In this document: piece by piece, positions 51,728-60,699 of the stretch
How the letters are laid out: every line of letters begins with the position of its first letter
Numbering within the stretch: position 1 is the stretch's first letter
Origin: Desulfarculaceae bacterium
Lineage (GTDB): Bacteria; Desulfobacterota; Desulfarculia; Desulfarculales; Desulfarculaceae
Assembly: GCA_020444545.1 (NCBI GenBank)
Contig: JAHLKT010000001.1
Span: forward strand, 620,001 to 684,000
DNA: 64,000 nt
Reading direction: 5' to 3'
Made by a program: the position numbers and the translations under genes
The notes under the pieces: model-generated
What the model was told of the DNA's origin: nothing
Seen by the model: only the letters and a program-made list of their open reading frames with translations
Database searches by the model: none

Positions 51728-52597
51728 TTAAAGAGGCGAGCCGCCCACCCAGCGGTCGGCCACCGGGTCGGGCCGGGGGTCGCGGTGGATGAGCAGGCGG
51801 TACATGGCCTCGGCCATGCGGCGTCCCAGGAAGATCTGGCCAGAGGTGCTCAGGTGGATGCCGTCGGGCTTGAGCGCCAGGTCGTCGGAGCGCACCATGG
51901 CCACGTAGGGCAGACGCAGCTTGGCCTGCTTGGCCTTGAGCAGGTTCCAGTAGCGGTAGTCAGGGTCGCTCTTCAGGTTGCCGCCCAGGCGGCCCAGCTG
52001 GGCGAAGACCACCGGCAGCGTGGGGTCGCCCAGGTCGCGCCGCCAGGCGGCCACCAGGGCCGCGAAGCGCCGGGGCCAGGCCACCACCGCCGCCCGCGAG
52101 GCGGTGTCGCTCTCGCCCTGAAAAAACAGCACCCCGCGCACCCGGCCCCGCTTGGCCGCCTCCCCGGCCCGCCGGATGCTGGAGCCGTAGAGCGTCTTGG
52201 GGTTGGTGGAAGGGGCCCACATGGCGATGCCCGCGCCCCCCAGGGCGCAGGGGATGAGCCCCACGTGCACCGTGGGCATCAGCTCGCTGATGCGCTGGCC
52301 AAAGGAGGCGCCCGGCCCCACCCCGGGGGTCAGGTCCAGGGAGCAGAGGTCCTTCTGGCCCTGGGGGCTGTCCAGGGGCTCCTGGGGGCCGCTCCACTGG
52401 TAGGCGTTGTTGAAGTTGGCGATGCGCTCCCGGTTGGCCGGGAAGTTGTCGGGCAGTTGGTTCAGCTCGCCCCGGCCGGACATGTTGGACTGGCCGGCCA
52501 GGATGAAGATGAGCAGCTCGGGCGGCGTTTCATCGCGCCCGCAGGCCACAACCCCCAGGCACAGGCACAGCAAAAAAATGAGGCATAGTCGGGGCAT
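51728..52597 (-). CDS. SGNH-family lipoprotein esterase (sialate O-acetylesterase-like)
   Basis: I start at ATG 52597, giving a lipoprotein signal (PRLCLIFLLCLCLGVVAC, lipid at the last Cys) and 289 aa; the longer frame adds 16 residues without a clear site. It has the SGNH blocks: ILAGQSNMSGRGEL with the Ser nucleophile, PCALGGAGI, FFQGESDTAS and DGIHLSTSG with the Asp-His pair. Such enzymes remove acetyl or similar esters from carbohydrates. It is upstream of hgcA on the same strand, but a functional link is not evident. Confidence 0.85.
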   Translation of the reverse strand: MPRLCLIFLLCLCLGVVACGRDETPPELLIFILAGQSNMSGRGELNQLPDNFPANRERIANFNNAYQWSGPQEPLDSPQGQKDLCSLDLTPGVGPGASFGQRISELMPTVHVGLIPCALGGAGIAMWAPSTNPKTLYGSSIRRAGEAAKRGRVRGVLFFQGESDTASRAAVVAWPRRFAALVAAWRRDLGDPTLPVVFAQLGRLGGNLKSDPDYRYWNLLKAKQAKLRLPYVAMVRSDDLALKPDGIHLSTSGQIFLGRRMAEAMYRLLIHRDPRPDPVADRWVGGSPL

Positions 52598-52619
52598 GGC
52601 TACTCTCGGGTGCTTTTTC

Positions 52620-52649
52620 TTGACAAGCGCGGGATGATGTACCAATTAT
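52620..52649 (+). promoter_or_regulatory. Sigma-70-like promoter of the TonB2-like operon
   Basis: TTGACA (52620-52625), 18-bp spacer, AATTAT (52644-52649). It points toward the DUF3450 gene and would give a leader of roughly 185 nt before the first start codon. Confidence 0.6.
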
Positions 52650-52805
52650 GACATGGCTGCGACGGCCAAACACCGCACCCGCCGCCCGGCCCGGCGCAAG
52701 CTGGGGCGACTGGGCGAAAAAAGGTATATATTATCAGCCAGAAGGCTGCTATTGGCGGCGGGCGGGCCGGGAAGCGAAACAAACCAGAATCAACCGTGGG
52801 ATGAA

Positions 52806-52845
52806 CCCCCAGCCCTGCCTCAGGGTGGGGGTTTGGCGTTTTTAT
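52806..52845 (+). terminator. Leader terminator/attenuator before the TonB2-like operon
   Basis: ACCCCC-ag-CCCTG pairs with CAGGG-t-GGGGGT around a 3-nt loop, then TTGGCGTTTTT runs into the first ATG. The position, at the end of a leader and right at the start of the operon, suggests premature termination control rather than end of a gene. Confidence 0.5.
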
Positions 52846-53638
52846 GACCATGAGAAGACACATGAGCGATAATTGCCGCTTCCGCTGGCTGGGAGCCCTG
52901 CTCCTATGCTTCGCCTTGGCCTGCCTGGGGGCCGCGCCCCCGGCGTCACAGGTGCAACAACAGTCCCGCCAGGCGGTCGACGCGCGCCGTCAGGCCCAGA
53001 AGGCCGCCGATGCCTGGGCCGGGCCCAGGGCCAAGCTGGCCGACTCCATCGAGGCCACCGAAAAAGAGCTGAAATTGGTGAGCGCCCAGCGGGTCAAGGC
53101 CGAGACCTACCTGGCCGGGCAGCGGGCCAAGGTGGCCGAGCTGAAGCGCCGCCTGGCCGAGATGGCCCGCATCCGGGCCGAGCTGGAGCCCCTGTTGGAC
53201 GCCAGCCTGGCCAAGCTGGACGCCTTCGTGGCCGCTGACCTGCCCTTCCTGGCCACCGAGCGCGCCTCGCGCCTCAAGGCCCTGGGCCAGACCCTGGGCG
53301 ACTACGACGCCTCCCTGGCGGGCAAGGCGCGCCGCCTCTTGGAGGCCCTGGAGATCGAGGCCCGCTTCGGCTCCACCGTGTCGGTGGAGGAGGCCGAAAT
53401 GGACCTTGGCGGAGCCCGGCGGCGGGTGCGCCTGCTGCGCCTGGGCCGCCTGGCCCTGTTCGCCCTGGAGCAGGGCGGGGGCGCGGCCTGGCGCTGGGAC
53501 CGCGAGGCGCTGGCCTGGCAGCCCCAGGGCGAATACGCCCGCGAGCTGGAGCTGGCCGCCGAGATCGCCCAGCGCCGCCGGGTGGTGAGCCTGGTGGAGC
53601 TGCCGGTGGGCCTGGCCCCGGTTTTGGAGGCCAAGTAA
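52844..53638 (+). CDS. DUF3450 family periplasmic protein, TonB2-cluster first gene
   Basis: The 264-aa product contains a signal peptide (WLGALLLCFALACLGAAPPAS) and long coiled-coil helices (about 35-130, rich in Ala, Lys and Glu). Three in-frame ATGs (52844, 52850, 52862) exist; 52862 with GAGAAG upstream is also likely. DUF3450 proteins precede TtpC-type ExbB fusions in TonB2 systems of Vibrio and relatives. Stop and next start overlap by 1 nt. Confidence 0.85.
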   Translation: MTMRRHMSDNCRFRWLGALLLCFALACLGAAPPASQVQQQSRQAVDARRQAQKAADAWAGPRAKLADSIEATEKELKLVSAQRVKAETYLAGQRAKVAELKRRLAEMARIRAELEPLLDASLAKLDAFVAADLPFLATERASRLKALGQTLGDYDASLAGKARRLLEALEIEARFGSTVSVEEAEMDLGGARRRVRLLRLGRLALFALEQGGGAAWRWDREALAWQPQGEYARELELAAEIAQRRRVVSLVELPVGLAPVLEAK

Positions 53639-55026
53639 TGCGGCGGTTGCTATTCATCCTGAGCGCCGCGCTGCTTTTGGCCGCCGCCCCGGCCCTGGCC
53701 GCCGACTTCGACCAAGCGGCCAAGGACACCGCCGCTGACCTGGCCACGGCCAAGCAGGAGGCCGCCACCGCCCAGCAGAGCATCGCCCAGGAGAAGGCGG
53801 CCATGACCGCCAGGCTCAAGGAGCTGAGCGCCCGGCTGGCCGCCGAGAAAAAGGCCCTGGCCGCGGCCCGCGAGGGCCTGGCCCAAGCCAGCCGGGAAAA
53901 GGCCGAGCTGGGCCGCAAGCTGGCCGAGACCAGCGGCGACCTGAAGGAGCTGGCCGGCCACGTGCGGGCCGGGGCGCGGGAGCTCTTGGCCCTGGCCGAG
54001 CGCTCGCCCTCCACCGCTCAGAGCCCCGGCCGCCTGGAGGAGCTACGAGGCTATCTGAACAAGAGCCGCTTCCCGGGCCTCAGCGACATCTCGAAATTGC
54101 TGGACCTGTACTTCGCGGAGATGGCCGCCTCCGGCCAGATCGCGCGCTGGCGCGGGCCCCTGGTGGACCGCCAGGGACGTGAGGTCTCGGCGGACATCGT
54201 GCGCCTGGGCTCCTTCACCACCCTGTACAAGAGCGGCGACGAGCTGGGCTTCGCCACCCTGGGGCCGGCCTCGGGGCGTCTGCTGGCCGCCGGCGGCGAT
54301 CCCTCCTGGCTCTTGGGCCGGGACATCACGGCCTATTTGGACCGCCAGAGCCCGGCCGCGCCCATGGACATCAGCGGCGGCGCGGCCCTCAGGCAGCTTA
54401 GCCGCTCCGAGACCGCCTGGGAGCGCCTGCAGGCCGGCGGGCCCCTGGTGTGGCCCATCCTGGCCGTGGCCCTGGCCGCGCTTATCCTGATCATCGAGCG
54501 GCTGTTTTTCCTGCGCCGGGTGCGGGCCAACACCGACCAGATGATGGCCTCGGTGGCCGAGGAGGTGGCCAAGGGCGACTTCGCCGCCGCCCTGGAGGAG
54601 GTGGAGAAGCAGCCCGGCCGCCCCACCAGCAACGTGCTCGCCGCCGGTCTGGCCCACCGGGGCCAGGCCGCCGATGTGATCGACGCGGGGCTTTCCGAGG
54701 CCATGCTGCGGGAGCTGCCCCGTTTGGAGCGCTTCCTTACGACCCTCAAGGTGCTGGCCGCCGTGGCCCCCTTGCTGGGCCTGTTGGGCACGGTCACCGG
54801 CATGATCAACACCTTCCAGGTGATCACCGTGTTCGGGGCGGGCGATCCGCGCCTCATGGCCGGGGGCATCTCCGAGGCGCTGATCACCACTCAGCTGGGC
54901 CTGGCCGTGGCCATCCCCATCCTCATCGCCTCGGCCCTGTTGGGCCGCCGGGTCAGCCGCCTGGCCGGGGACATGGAAGAGAAGGCGGTGGCCCTGGCCG
55001 CGGCCCTGATCAAGGCGGAGCACTAG
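53638..55026 (+). CDS. TtpC-like protein: coiled-coil N-terminus fused to MotA/TolQ/ExbB proton channel
   Basis: The 462-aa product has a signal peptide (RRLLFILSAALLLAAAPALA), a periplasmic coiled coil (25-120), a mixed region (120-265) and a TolQ/ExbB-type domain at 265-460 with a TM helix VWPILAVALAALILIIERLF, and LAAVAPLLGLLGTVTGMINTFQ then SEALITTQLGLAVAIPILIA, the conserved channel motifs. In TonB2-type systems such a protein complements ExbB for iron-chelate uptake. Confidence 0.9.
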   Translation: MRRLLFILSAALLLAAAPALAADFDQAAKDTAADLATAKQEAATAQQSIAQEKAAMTARLKELSARLAAEKKALAAAREGLAQASREKAELGRKLAETSGDLKELAGHVRAGARELLALAERSPSTAQSPGRLEELRGYLNKSRFPGLSDISKLLDLYFAEMAASGQIARWRGPLVDRQGREVSADIVRLGSFTTLYKSGDELGFATLGPASGRLLAAGGDPSWLLGRDITAYLDRQSPAAPMDISGGAALRQLSRSETAWERLQAGGPLVWPILAVALAALILIIERLFFLRRVRANTDQMMASVAEEVAKGDFAAALEEVEKQPGRPTSNVLAAGLAHRGQAADVIDAGLSEAMLRELPRLERFLTTLKVLAAVAPLLGLLGTVTGMINTFQVITVFGAGDPRLMAGGISEALITTQLGLAVAIPILIASALLGRRVSRLAGDMEEKAVALAAALIKAEH

Positions 55027-55027
55027 G

Positions 55028-55645
55028 ATGCACCTGCTGGACACGGCGTGGCAGTTCTTCCTGGCCGGGGGGCCGGTGATGTGGCCCCTGCTGGTCTTGT
55101 CCCTGTGGCTGTGGGCCCTGATGCTCTACAAGTTCCTGTGGGTGGCCCGGGTGCGCCGCGAGGGCCTGGAGCTGGACGACGCGGTGGAGGACCTGCTGCG
55201 CGGCCACGCGCCCCCCGTGGCCGGGCCCAAGAGCGCGGCCCTGGCCCACTTCATGTCCCTGCCCGGCCGCGAGCCCCGGGTGGACACCCGCCTCTGGGAG
55301 GCCTCGGTGCGCCGCCAGGAGCCGGGCCTGTGGCGTCACGTGGAGTCCATCCTGGTGTTGGCCTCGGTGGCCCCGCTGCTGGGCCTGCTGGGCACGGTTA
55401 GCGGCATGATCGAGACCTTCGCGGTGATCGGCCAGTACGGCACGGGCAACGCTCAGGCCATGGCCGGGGGCATCCGCGAGGCGCTGGTGACCACCGAGAC
55501 CGGCCTACTTATTGCCATCCCCGGCATCTTCGCGGGCTGGGTGCTCAAGCGCCAGGTGCGTAAATTGCAGCAAGGCTTGCTCAGTTTCTCCGGGGCGCTG
55601 CACAACTGGCTTAAATCGCGGGAGGAGGCGGCATGGTCCATCTGA
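55028..55645 (+). CDS. exbB: ExbB-like biopolymer transport protein
   Basis: The 205-aa protein has three TM helices and the ExbB channel motifs (VASVAPLLGLLGTVSGMIET, REALVTTETGLLIAIPGIFA). It is the second channel subunit of the operon. Its end overlaps exbD by 13 nt. Confidence 0.92.
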   Translation: MHLLDTAWQFFLAGGPVMWPLLVLSLWLWALMLYKFLWVARVRREGLELDDAVEDLLRGHAPPVAGPKSAALAHFMSLPGREPRVDTRLWEASVRRQEPGLWRHVESILVLASVAPLLGLLGTVSGMIETFAVIGQYGTGNAQAMAGGIREALVTTETGLLIAIPGIFAGWVLKRQVRKLQQGLLSFSGALHNWLKSREEAAWSI

Positions 55646-56058
55646 GGAGCCGCCTGGGCGGCTTGGAGAGCGGGGCTTCCGAGCCCGAGATCAACATGGC
55701 CCCGCTCATCGACATGGTATTCATCCTGCTCATCTTCTTTTTGGTGACCACCACCTTTGTGCGCGAGTCAGGGGTGGAGGTGCAGCGGCCCACCGCGGCC
55801 ACCGCCGCGGCCAAGGAAAAGGGCGCCCTCATCGTGGGCGTGGCCGCCGACGGGCGCATCTACGTGGAGCGCCGCCAGGTGGACCTGCGCAGCGTGCGCG
55901 GCCTGGTGGAGCGCTTTTTGGCCGAAGACCCGGCCGGCGCGGTGATCATCGCGGCGGACAAGGCCACCCCCACTGGCGCCACGGTGGCCGTGTTGGACCA
56001 GGCCCGCCTGGCCGGAGCCAAGGACGTGGCCGTGGCCGCCCGGAGGCCGGGGAATTGA
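55633..56058 (+). CDS. exbD: ExbD-like biopolymer transport protein
   Basis: The 141-aa protein has an N-terminal TM helix with the essential aspartate (NMAPLIDMVFILLIFFLVTT) and a periplasmic domain. ExbD couples proton flow to TonB. Its stop overlaps the TonB start by 3 nt (TTGA). Confidence 0.92.
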   Translation: MVHLRSRLGGLESGASEPEINMAPLIDMVFILLIFFLVTTTFVRESGVEVQRPTAATAAAKEKGALIVGVAADGRIYVERRQVDLRSVRGLVERFLAEDPAGAVIIAADKATPTGATVAVLDQARLAGAKDVAVAARRPGN

Positions 56059-56714
56059 GCGCCGCTTCCCTGGAACACCGCCCGCCGCGCCTGGGATGGC
56101 TTTTGTCCCTGGTGGGCGCGCTCATGATCAACGGGGTCATCTTCGGGGCCGCCTCCTGGTTGCTCTCGGACCAGCCCCAACGCCCCAGCCTGGATGCGAT
56201 ACAGATCAGCGCCTTCTTGCCCCTGCCCCCGCCCCCGCCCCCCGAGGTGGAGCAAGAGCCGCCCCCTCCGCCGCCTCCGCCCAAGATAACCAAGCTAAAG
56301 CCCCTGCAAGCCAGCCACGTGGCCACCCTCCAGCCCCAGATGGAGACGCCGCGCCTGGACCTGGAGCTGAACCCGCGCCTGGCCCTGGGCCCGGCCATCG
56401 CCGCGCCCGGCCCGGCCCGCTACACCCTGGGCCAGGTGGACCGCGCACCCCTGGCCCAAGGGCAGGCCCCCCCGCCCTATCCCTATCTGGCCCGGCGGCG
56501 GGGCATCAGCGGCGCGGTGACGGTGCGCTTTTTGGTTGATAAGCATGGCGGGGTGAGCCATCTGGAGGTGCTGAAGGCCGAGCCTCCCGGCGTGTTCGAG
56601 GAGACGGTGCTCAGGACCGTGGGCCGCTGGCGTTTCGCGCCCGGGGTCAAGGACGGCGAGGCGGTGGAGACCTGGGTGGAGACCACCATCCGTTTCAAGC
56701 TGGAGGGACGATGA
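56055..56714 (+). CDS. tonB: TonB energy transducer
   Basis: A longer open frame begins in exbD, but the gene likely starts at TTG 56055, overlapping the exbD stop (TTGA) and preceded by GGAGG 8 nt upstream; this gives 219 aa. It has an N-terminal TM helix (LLSLVGALMINGVIFGAASW), a Pro-rich spacer (PLPPPPPPEVEQEPPPPPPP, about 55-75) and a C-terminal TonB domain (PYPYLARRRGISGAVTVRFL, then RFAPGVKDG). No receptor gene is seen in the window. Confidence 0.9.
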   Translation: MSAASLEHRPPRLGWLLSLVGALMINGVIFGAASWLLSDQPQRPSLDAIQISAFLPLPPPPPPEVEQEPPPPPPPPKITKLKPLQASHVATLQPQMETPRLDLELNPRLALGPAIAAPGPARYTLGQVDRAPLAQGQAPPPYPYLARRRGISGAVTVRFLVDKHGGVSHLEVLKAEPPGVFEETVLRTVGRWRFAPGVKDGEAVETWVETTIRFKLEGR

Positions 56715-57910
56715 GGCGCGCTCTGGTCATAGCCTCGCTGCTCGTCTGCCTGGCCGCCGGGGTGGCCGGGGCGGCGGACAAGTGCCCGCCCCAGCCGCGC
56801 ATGATCCGCTCCTTGCAGGCGGCCCTGCACCAGGCCCAGCAGCTCATTGAAAAAAAGAAGCCCTCCGAGGCCGCCGCCCGCCTGGCCGATTATGCCAAGG
56901 GCCGGGACGAGGTCCATCCCCAGCTAAGCTTCCTGCAAGGGGTGCTGGCCTATCAGGCCAAGCAGCGCGACCAGGCGGGGCGCTTCTTCGCGGCGGCGGT
57001 CAAGGCCGATCCCTGCTTTCAGGCGGCGCTGAGAAACCTGGCCGTGGTGCGCTTCGAGCAGGAGCGCCCGGCCGAGGCGGCCGCTCTGGCCCTTCGGGCC
57101 TTCGAGCTGAGCAAACCGCCGCAGTACGAGTTGCTCTACGAGGCGGCGGTGTTCCACTTGAGCGCCAAGCAGCCGGCCCAGGCCCGGCCCCTGCTGGAGC
57201 GCCTGGCCGCGCGGCCCAAGCCCAAGAAGGCCTGGCTCACCGCCCTGACCCACGCCTATCTTGAGCTGAAAAAGCCCCGCAAGGCCGAGGTGGTGGTGAA
57301 GCGCCTGCTGGCCGGGTGGCCGGGGGACGCCTCCCTTTGGCGCCTGGCCGCCAGCCTGGCCACCCAGCGCCAGGACTATGCCACCGCCGCCGCCGACCTG
57401 GCCGTGGCCTATCGCCTGGAGCCGCCCGCGCCCGAGGGCTGGCACCGCCTGAGCGAGCTCTACCGCGCTGCCGGGGCGCCCTTGACGGCGGCCCGCTATT
57501 ATCAAAAGTTCCTGGGCGACAAGAAACCCAGCGCCAAGGAGCTGGACCGCCTGGCCCAGCTATGTCAGCATGGCCACGACCTGGCCGGGGCCCGCGCCTG
57601 GGCCGAGAAGGCGGCGCAGGCCCGGCCCACGGCCAAGCGCTGGACTCGGGTGGGGCGCATCGCCATGGCGCAGAAGGACTATGCCGCCGCGCGGGCGGCC
57701 TATGCCGCCGCCGCCAAGCTGAAGAGCCGGGGCGGGCGCAACTGGCTCATGGCCGGGTATGCCGCCTGGCAGGGCGAGAAGCTAAAGCAGGCGGCCAACG
57801 ATTTCGCCAAGGCCCTGGACGCGGCCAAGGCCAAGAGCAGCACCGCCAAGGAGGCCGCCAAGGGCCTGAAGGCGGTGCGCCAGATGATTCAGCAAAGGGA
57901 GCAGGGCTAG
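56711..57910 (+). CDS. Periplasmic TPR protein of the TonB2-like cluster
   Basis: The 399-aa product has a signal peptide (ALVIASLLVCLAAGVAGA) and many TPR-like helical pairs (FLQGVLAYQAKQRDQAGRFF; RIAMAQKDYAAARAAYAAAA). TonB2 operons usually end in such a TPR gene. It overlaps tonB by 4 nt. It likely helps link TonB to the outer membrane. Confidence 0.85.
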   Translation: MRRALVIASLLVCLAAGVAGAADKCPPQPRMIRSLQAALHQAQQLIEKKKPSEAAARLADYAKGRDEVHPQLSFLQGVLAYQAKQRDQAGRFFAAAVKADPCFQAALRNLAVVRFEQERPAEAAALALRAFELSKPPQYELLYEAAVFHLSAKQPAQARPLLERLAARPKPKKAWLTALTHAYLELKKPRKAEVVVKRLLAGWPGDASLWRLAASLATQRQDYATAAADLAVAYRLEPPAPEGWHRLSELYRAAGAPLTAARYYQKFLGDKKPSAKELDRLAQLCQHGHDLAGARAWAEKAAQARPTAKRWTRVGRIAMAQKDYAAARAAYAAAAKLKSRGGRNWLMAGYAAWQGEKLKQAANDFAKALDAAKAKSSTAKEAAKGLKAVRQMIQQREQG

Positions 57911-57922
57911 GAGGAAAGCAGC

Positions 57923-58837
57923 ATGAGCCACCAACCCCAAGGCCCCGTGCGCCTGGCCGAGAACTTCTACCGCCTGGGCCACGAAGCCACCCCGGTATTT
58001 CTCTGGGACGGTCCGGAGCCGGTGCTGTTCGATGCGGGCTTCACCTGCCTGACCCCCTACTACCTGGCCGACGCCAAGGCGGTGCTGGGCGGCCGCGCCC
58101 CGGCCTGGCTCCTGATGAGCCACGTGCACTTCGACCACTGCGGCGCGGCGGGCTACTTCCAGGAGGAGTGGCCGGAGATAAAGATCGCGGCCGCGCCCAA
58201 GGCGGCCAAGATCATCGAGCGGCCCAACGCCATCAAGCTGATCACCAGCCTGAACCAGTCCACCACCACGGCCCTGAGAAAGCTGCGCCACCAACAGGTG
58301 AGCGACGAGCCCTTCAAGCCCTTCACCATGGCCCGCACCCTGGACGAGGGCGACGCCCTGGAGCTGGCCGGCGGCCACCGGGTGGAGGTGTTGGCCACGC
58401 CGGGGCACACCTGGGACTCGCTGAGCTTCTACCTTCCCGCGATCAAGACCCTGATCGCCTCCGAGGCGGTGAGCACCCAAGCGCCGGAAGGCTACATTGT
58501 CAGCGAGTTTCTGGTGAGCTACGCGGCCTACGTGGAGAGTATGCGCCGCCTGGCCAGGCTGGAGGTGGAGCTGCTCTGTCAGGGGCACCACATGGTGCAC
58601 CACGGCGAGGCGGCCCGCCAATACGCCCTGCGCTGCATCGCGGCGGCCGAGCAGTTCAAGGACTGGGTGCTGCGCCTGCTGGAGCAGGAGAACGGCGACC
58701 AGGCCAAGGTGGTTGAGCTGGTCAAACAGGGCGAATACGACCACCGGCCCGAGCCCAAGCAGCCCTTGCCTGCCTACATGCTCAATTTGGAAGCCAGGGT
58801 GGCTTGCCTGGCGGCTGAGTTCAATCAGCCTAGTTGA
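57923..58837 (+). CDS. Metallo-beta-lactamase fold hydrolase
   Basis: The 304-aa product has the zinc motif HVHFDHCGA (about 72-80), TPGHTWDSLSFYLP and GHHMVHHGEA, a dinuclear metal site. Substrate is not recognisable; such enzymes include thioesterase and glyoxalase types. It follows the TPR gene by 12 nt, so it may be cotranscribed, and overlaps the convergent ATPase gene by 8 nt. Confidence 0.85.
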   Translation: MSHQPQGPVRLAENFYRLGHEATPVFLWDGPEPVLFDAGFTCLTPYYLADAKAVLGGRAPAWLLMSHVHFDHCGAAGYFQEEWPEIKIAAAPKAAKIIERPNAIKLITSLNQSTTTALRKLRHQQVSDEPFKPFTMARTLDEGDALELAGGHRVEVLATPGHTWDSLSFYLPAIKTLIASEAVSTQAPEGYIVSEFLVSYAAYVESMRRLARLEVELLCQGHHMVHHGEAARQYALRCIAAAEQFKDWVLRLLEQENGDQAKVVELVKQGEYDHRPEPKQPLPAYMLNLEARVACLAAEFNQPS

Positions 58838-59876
58838 TGCGCTGATCTTCCCTGAATAGATGGGGCCTGGCCGAGGCCGGGTCCAGGGTGACGGCCTCTC
58901 CCGGCTCGGCCGCGAAGTCCGCCGGGGCGGTGGCCGTGAAGCGGGCCTCGCCCGAGGCCAGGTGCAGCACGCTCTGGCCGCCCACCCGCTCGATGAGCTC
59001 CAGGGAGCCGGTGAGAGCGCCGCCTTCCACCGGGCTCAGCTCCTCTGGCCGTAGGCCCAGCAGCGCCGGGCCGGGCTGCAAGCCGCCCTCCAAGGGCAAA
59101 TGAAACTCCGGAGCCGCACAGACGAACTCGCGCCCCGCGATCTCCCCCGCGAAGAAGTTCATGGGCGGGAAGCCCAGGAAGCCGGCCACGAAGCGGTTGG
59201 CCGGGCGCTGGTATATCTCGGTGGGCCCGCCGATCTGCCGCACCCGGCCCGCCTCCAGCACCACGATCACATCGCCCAAGGTGAGGGCCTCGGTCTGGTC
59301 GTGGGTCACGTAGAGCATGGTGGTGCCCAGGCGGCGGTGCAAACGGGCCAGCTCCAGGCGCATCTCGCCGCGCAGTTGGGCGTCGAGGTTGGACAGGGGC
59401 TCGTCGAAAAGAAACAGGGCGGGCTCGCGCACGATGGCCCGGCCGATGGCCACCCGCTGGCGCTGGCCGCCGGAGAGCTGGCCCGGCTTCTTGCCCAAAA
59501 AGCGCTCGATGCCCAATAGGCGCGCCGCCTGGCGCACCTTGTTGGCGATCTCGGCCTTGGGCTCGCCGCGCATACGCAAAGGGAAGGCCAGGTTGCCGAA
59601 CACGTCGAGGTGGGGGTACAGGGCGTAGCTCTGGAAGACCATGGCCACGTCGCGCTCCTTGGGGGCCAGCCCGGCCAGGGGGCGTCCCTCCAGGGTGATG
59701 GCGCCGTGGTCCGGCTCCTCCAGCCCGGCCACCAGGCGCAGGATGGTGCTCTTGCCGCAGCCCGAGGGGCCCAAGAGCACGGCCAGCTCGCCCCGCTCCA
59801 CCGCGAAGGACACCTGACTCAGCACCTGCTCGCTGCCGAAGGACTTGCTTAAGGCTTCTATTTGCAGGCCGGACAT
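58830..59876 (-). CDS. ABC transporter ATPase, UgpC/MalK-like
   Basis: The 348-aa ATPase has Walker A GPSGCGKST, VFQSYALYPHLDVFGNLAFP, signature LSGGQRQRVAIGRA, Walker B LFLFDEPLSNLD, and a C-terminal OB-like regulatory domain (LGLRPEELSP). It is the last gene of a four-gene operon with two permeases and a binding protein. Confidence 0.93.
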   Translation of the reverse strand: MSGLQIEALSKSFGSEQVLSQVSFAVERGELAVLLGPSGCGKSTILRLVAGLEEPDHGAITLEGRPLAGLAPKERDVAMVFQSYALYPHLDVFGNLAFPLRMRGEPKAEIANKVRQAARLLGIERFLGKKPGQLSGGQRQRVAIGRAIVREPALFLFDEPLSNLDAQLRGEMRLELARLHRRLGTTMLYVTHDQTEALTLGDVIVVLEAGRVRQIGGPTEIYQRPANRFVAGFLGFPPMNFFAGEIAGREFVCAAPEFHLPLEGGLQPGPALLGLRPEELSPVEGGALTGSLELIERVGGQSVLHLASGEARFTATAPADFAAEPGEAVTLDPASARPHLFREDQRIN

Positions 59877-59880
59877 GGCT

Positions 59881-60699
59881 TCATCCCTTGATGGCCCCGG
59901 CGCTCAGGCCGCTGACAATGCGCCGCTGAAAGAGGAAGACCAGCAGCACCAGGGGCACCGTGGCCACGGTGGAGGCGGCGGCTATCTCGCCCCAGGGCAT
60001 GGTGAACTGCCCCTGGAACAGGGCGATGCCCACGGGCAGGGTCTGCACCGAGCGTCGGGTCATGATGAGTAGCGCGAAGAAAAACTCGTTCCAGGCGTAG
60101 ATGAACACCAGGATGGCCGCGGTGAACATCCCCGGCCCGGCCAGGGGCAGCACCACCCTGACCAGCGCGCCCAAACGGCCGCAGCCGTCCAGGAGCGCCG
60201 CTTCTTCCAGCTCGCGGGGCAGCTCGGAGAAGTAGGAGGTGAGTATCCACACCGCCAGGGGCAGGGTCAGGGTGACGTAGGGGATGATCAGGCCCAAATG
60301 GCTGTTCAAAAGCCCGGCGGCCTGGAGCATGCGCCAGATGGGCCCGGCCAGGGAGATCTGGGGAAACATGGAGACCAGGAGCAGCGCGCCCATGAGCCAG
60401 GGCCGCCCGGGCAGGCGCAGCCGGGCCAGGGCGTAGGCCGCGCCGGTGCCCAGGGCCAGGCTGATGATGGTGGTGCCGCCGGCCACCACCAGGCTATTGA
60501 GCACGAAATGCAGCAGCCCGAAGCGGCTCAGGGCCGAGCGGTAGAACTCCAGGCCGCCGGAGGGCCAGAGCACCGGCGGGATGGCGGTGACCTGGGCGGC
60601 GCTCTTGAAGCTGGTGAGCACCAGCCAGGCAAAGGGCGCCAGGGACAGGGCGCAGATCACCCCGGCGGCCAGGGCCCAGGGCCAGGCGCGCCGCTTCAT
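59881..60699 (-). CDS. ABC transporter permease, UgpE/MalG-like
   Basis: I start at ATG 60699, which overlaps the stop of the preceding permease by 4 nt; this gives 272 aa. It has about six helices and the EAA loop ELEEAALLDGCGRLGALVRV followed by VLPLAGPGMFTAAILVFIYA, and WNEFFFALLIM at the start of the next helix. The extension of the open frame upstream is an overlap with the other permease. Confidence 0.92.
   Translation of the reverse strand: MKRRAWPWALAAGVICALSLAPFAWLVLTSFKSAAQVTAIPPVLWPSGGLEFYRSALSRFGLLHFVLNSLVVAGGTTIISLALGTGAAYALARLRLPGRPWLMGALLLVSMFPQISLAGPIWRMLQAAGLLNSHLGLIIPYVTLTLPLAVWILTSYFSELPRELEEAALLDGCGRLGALVRVVLPLAGPGMFTAAILVFIYAWNEFFFALLIMTRRSVQTLPVGIALFQGQFTMPWGEIAAASTVATVPLVLLVFLFQRRIVSGLSAGAIKG

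Noticed and set aside
52657-52845. Cobalamin riboswitch in the TonB2-like leader
   Set aside because: No B12-box-like sequence was recognised in the leader.
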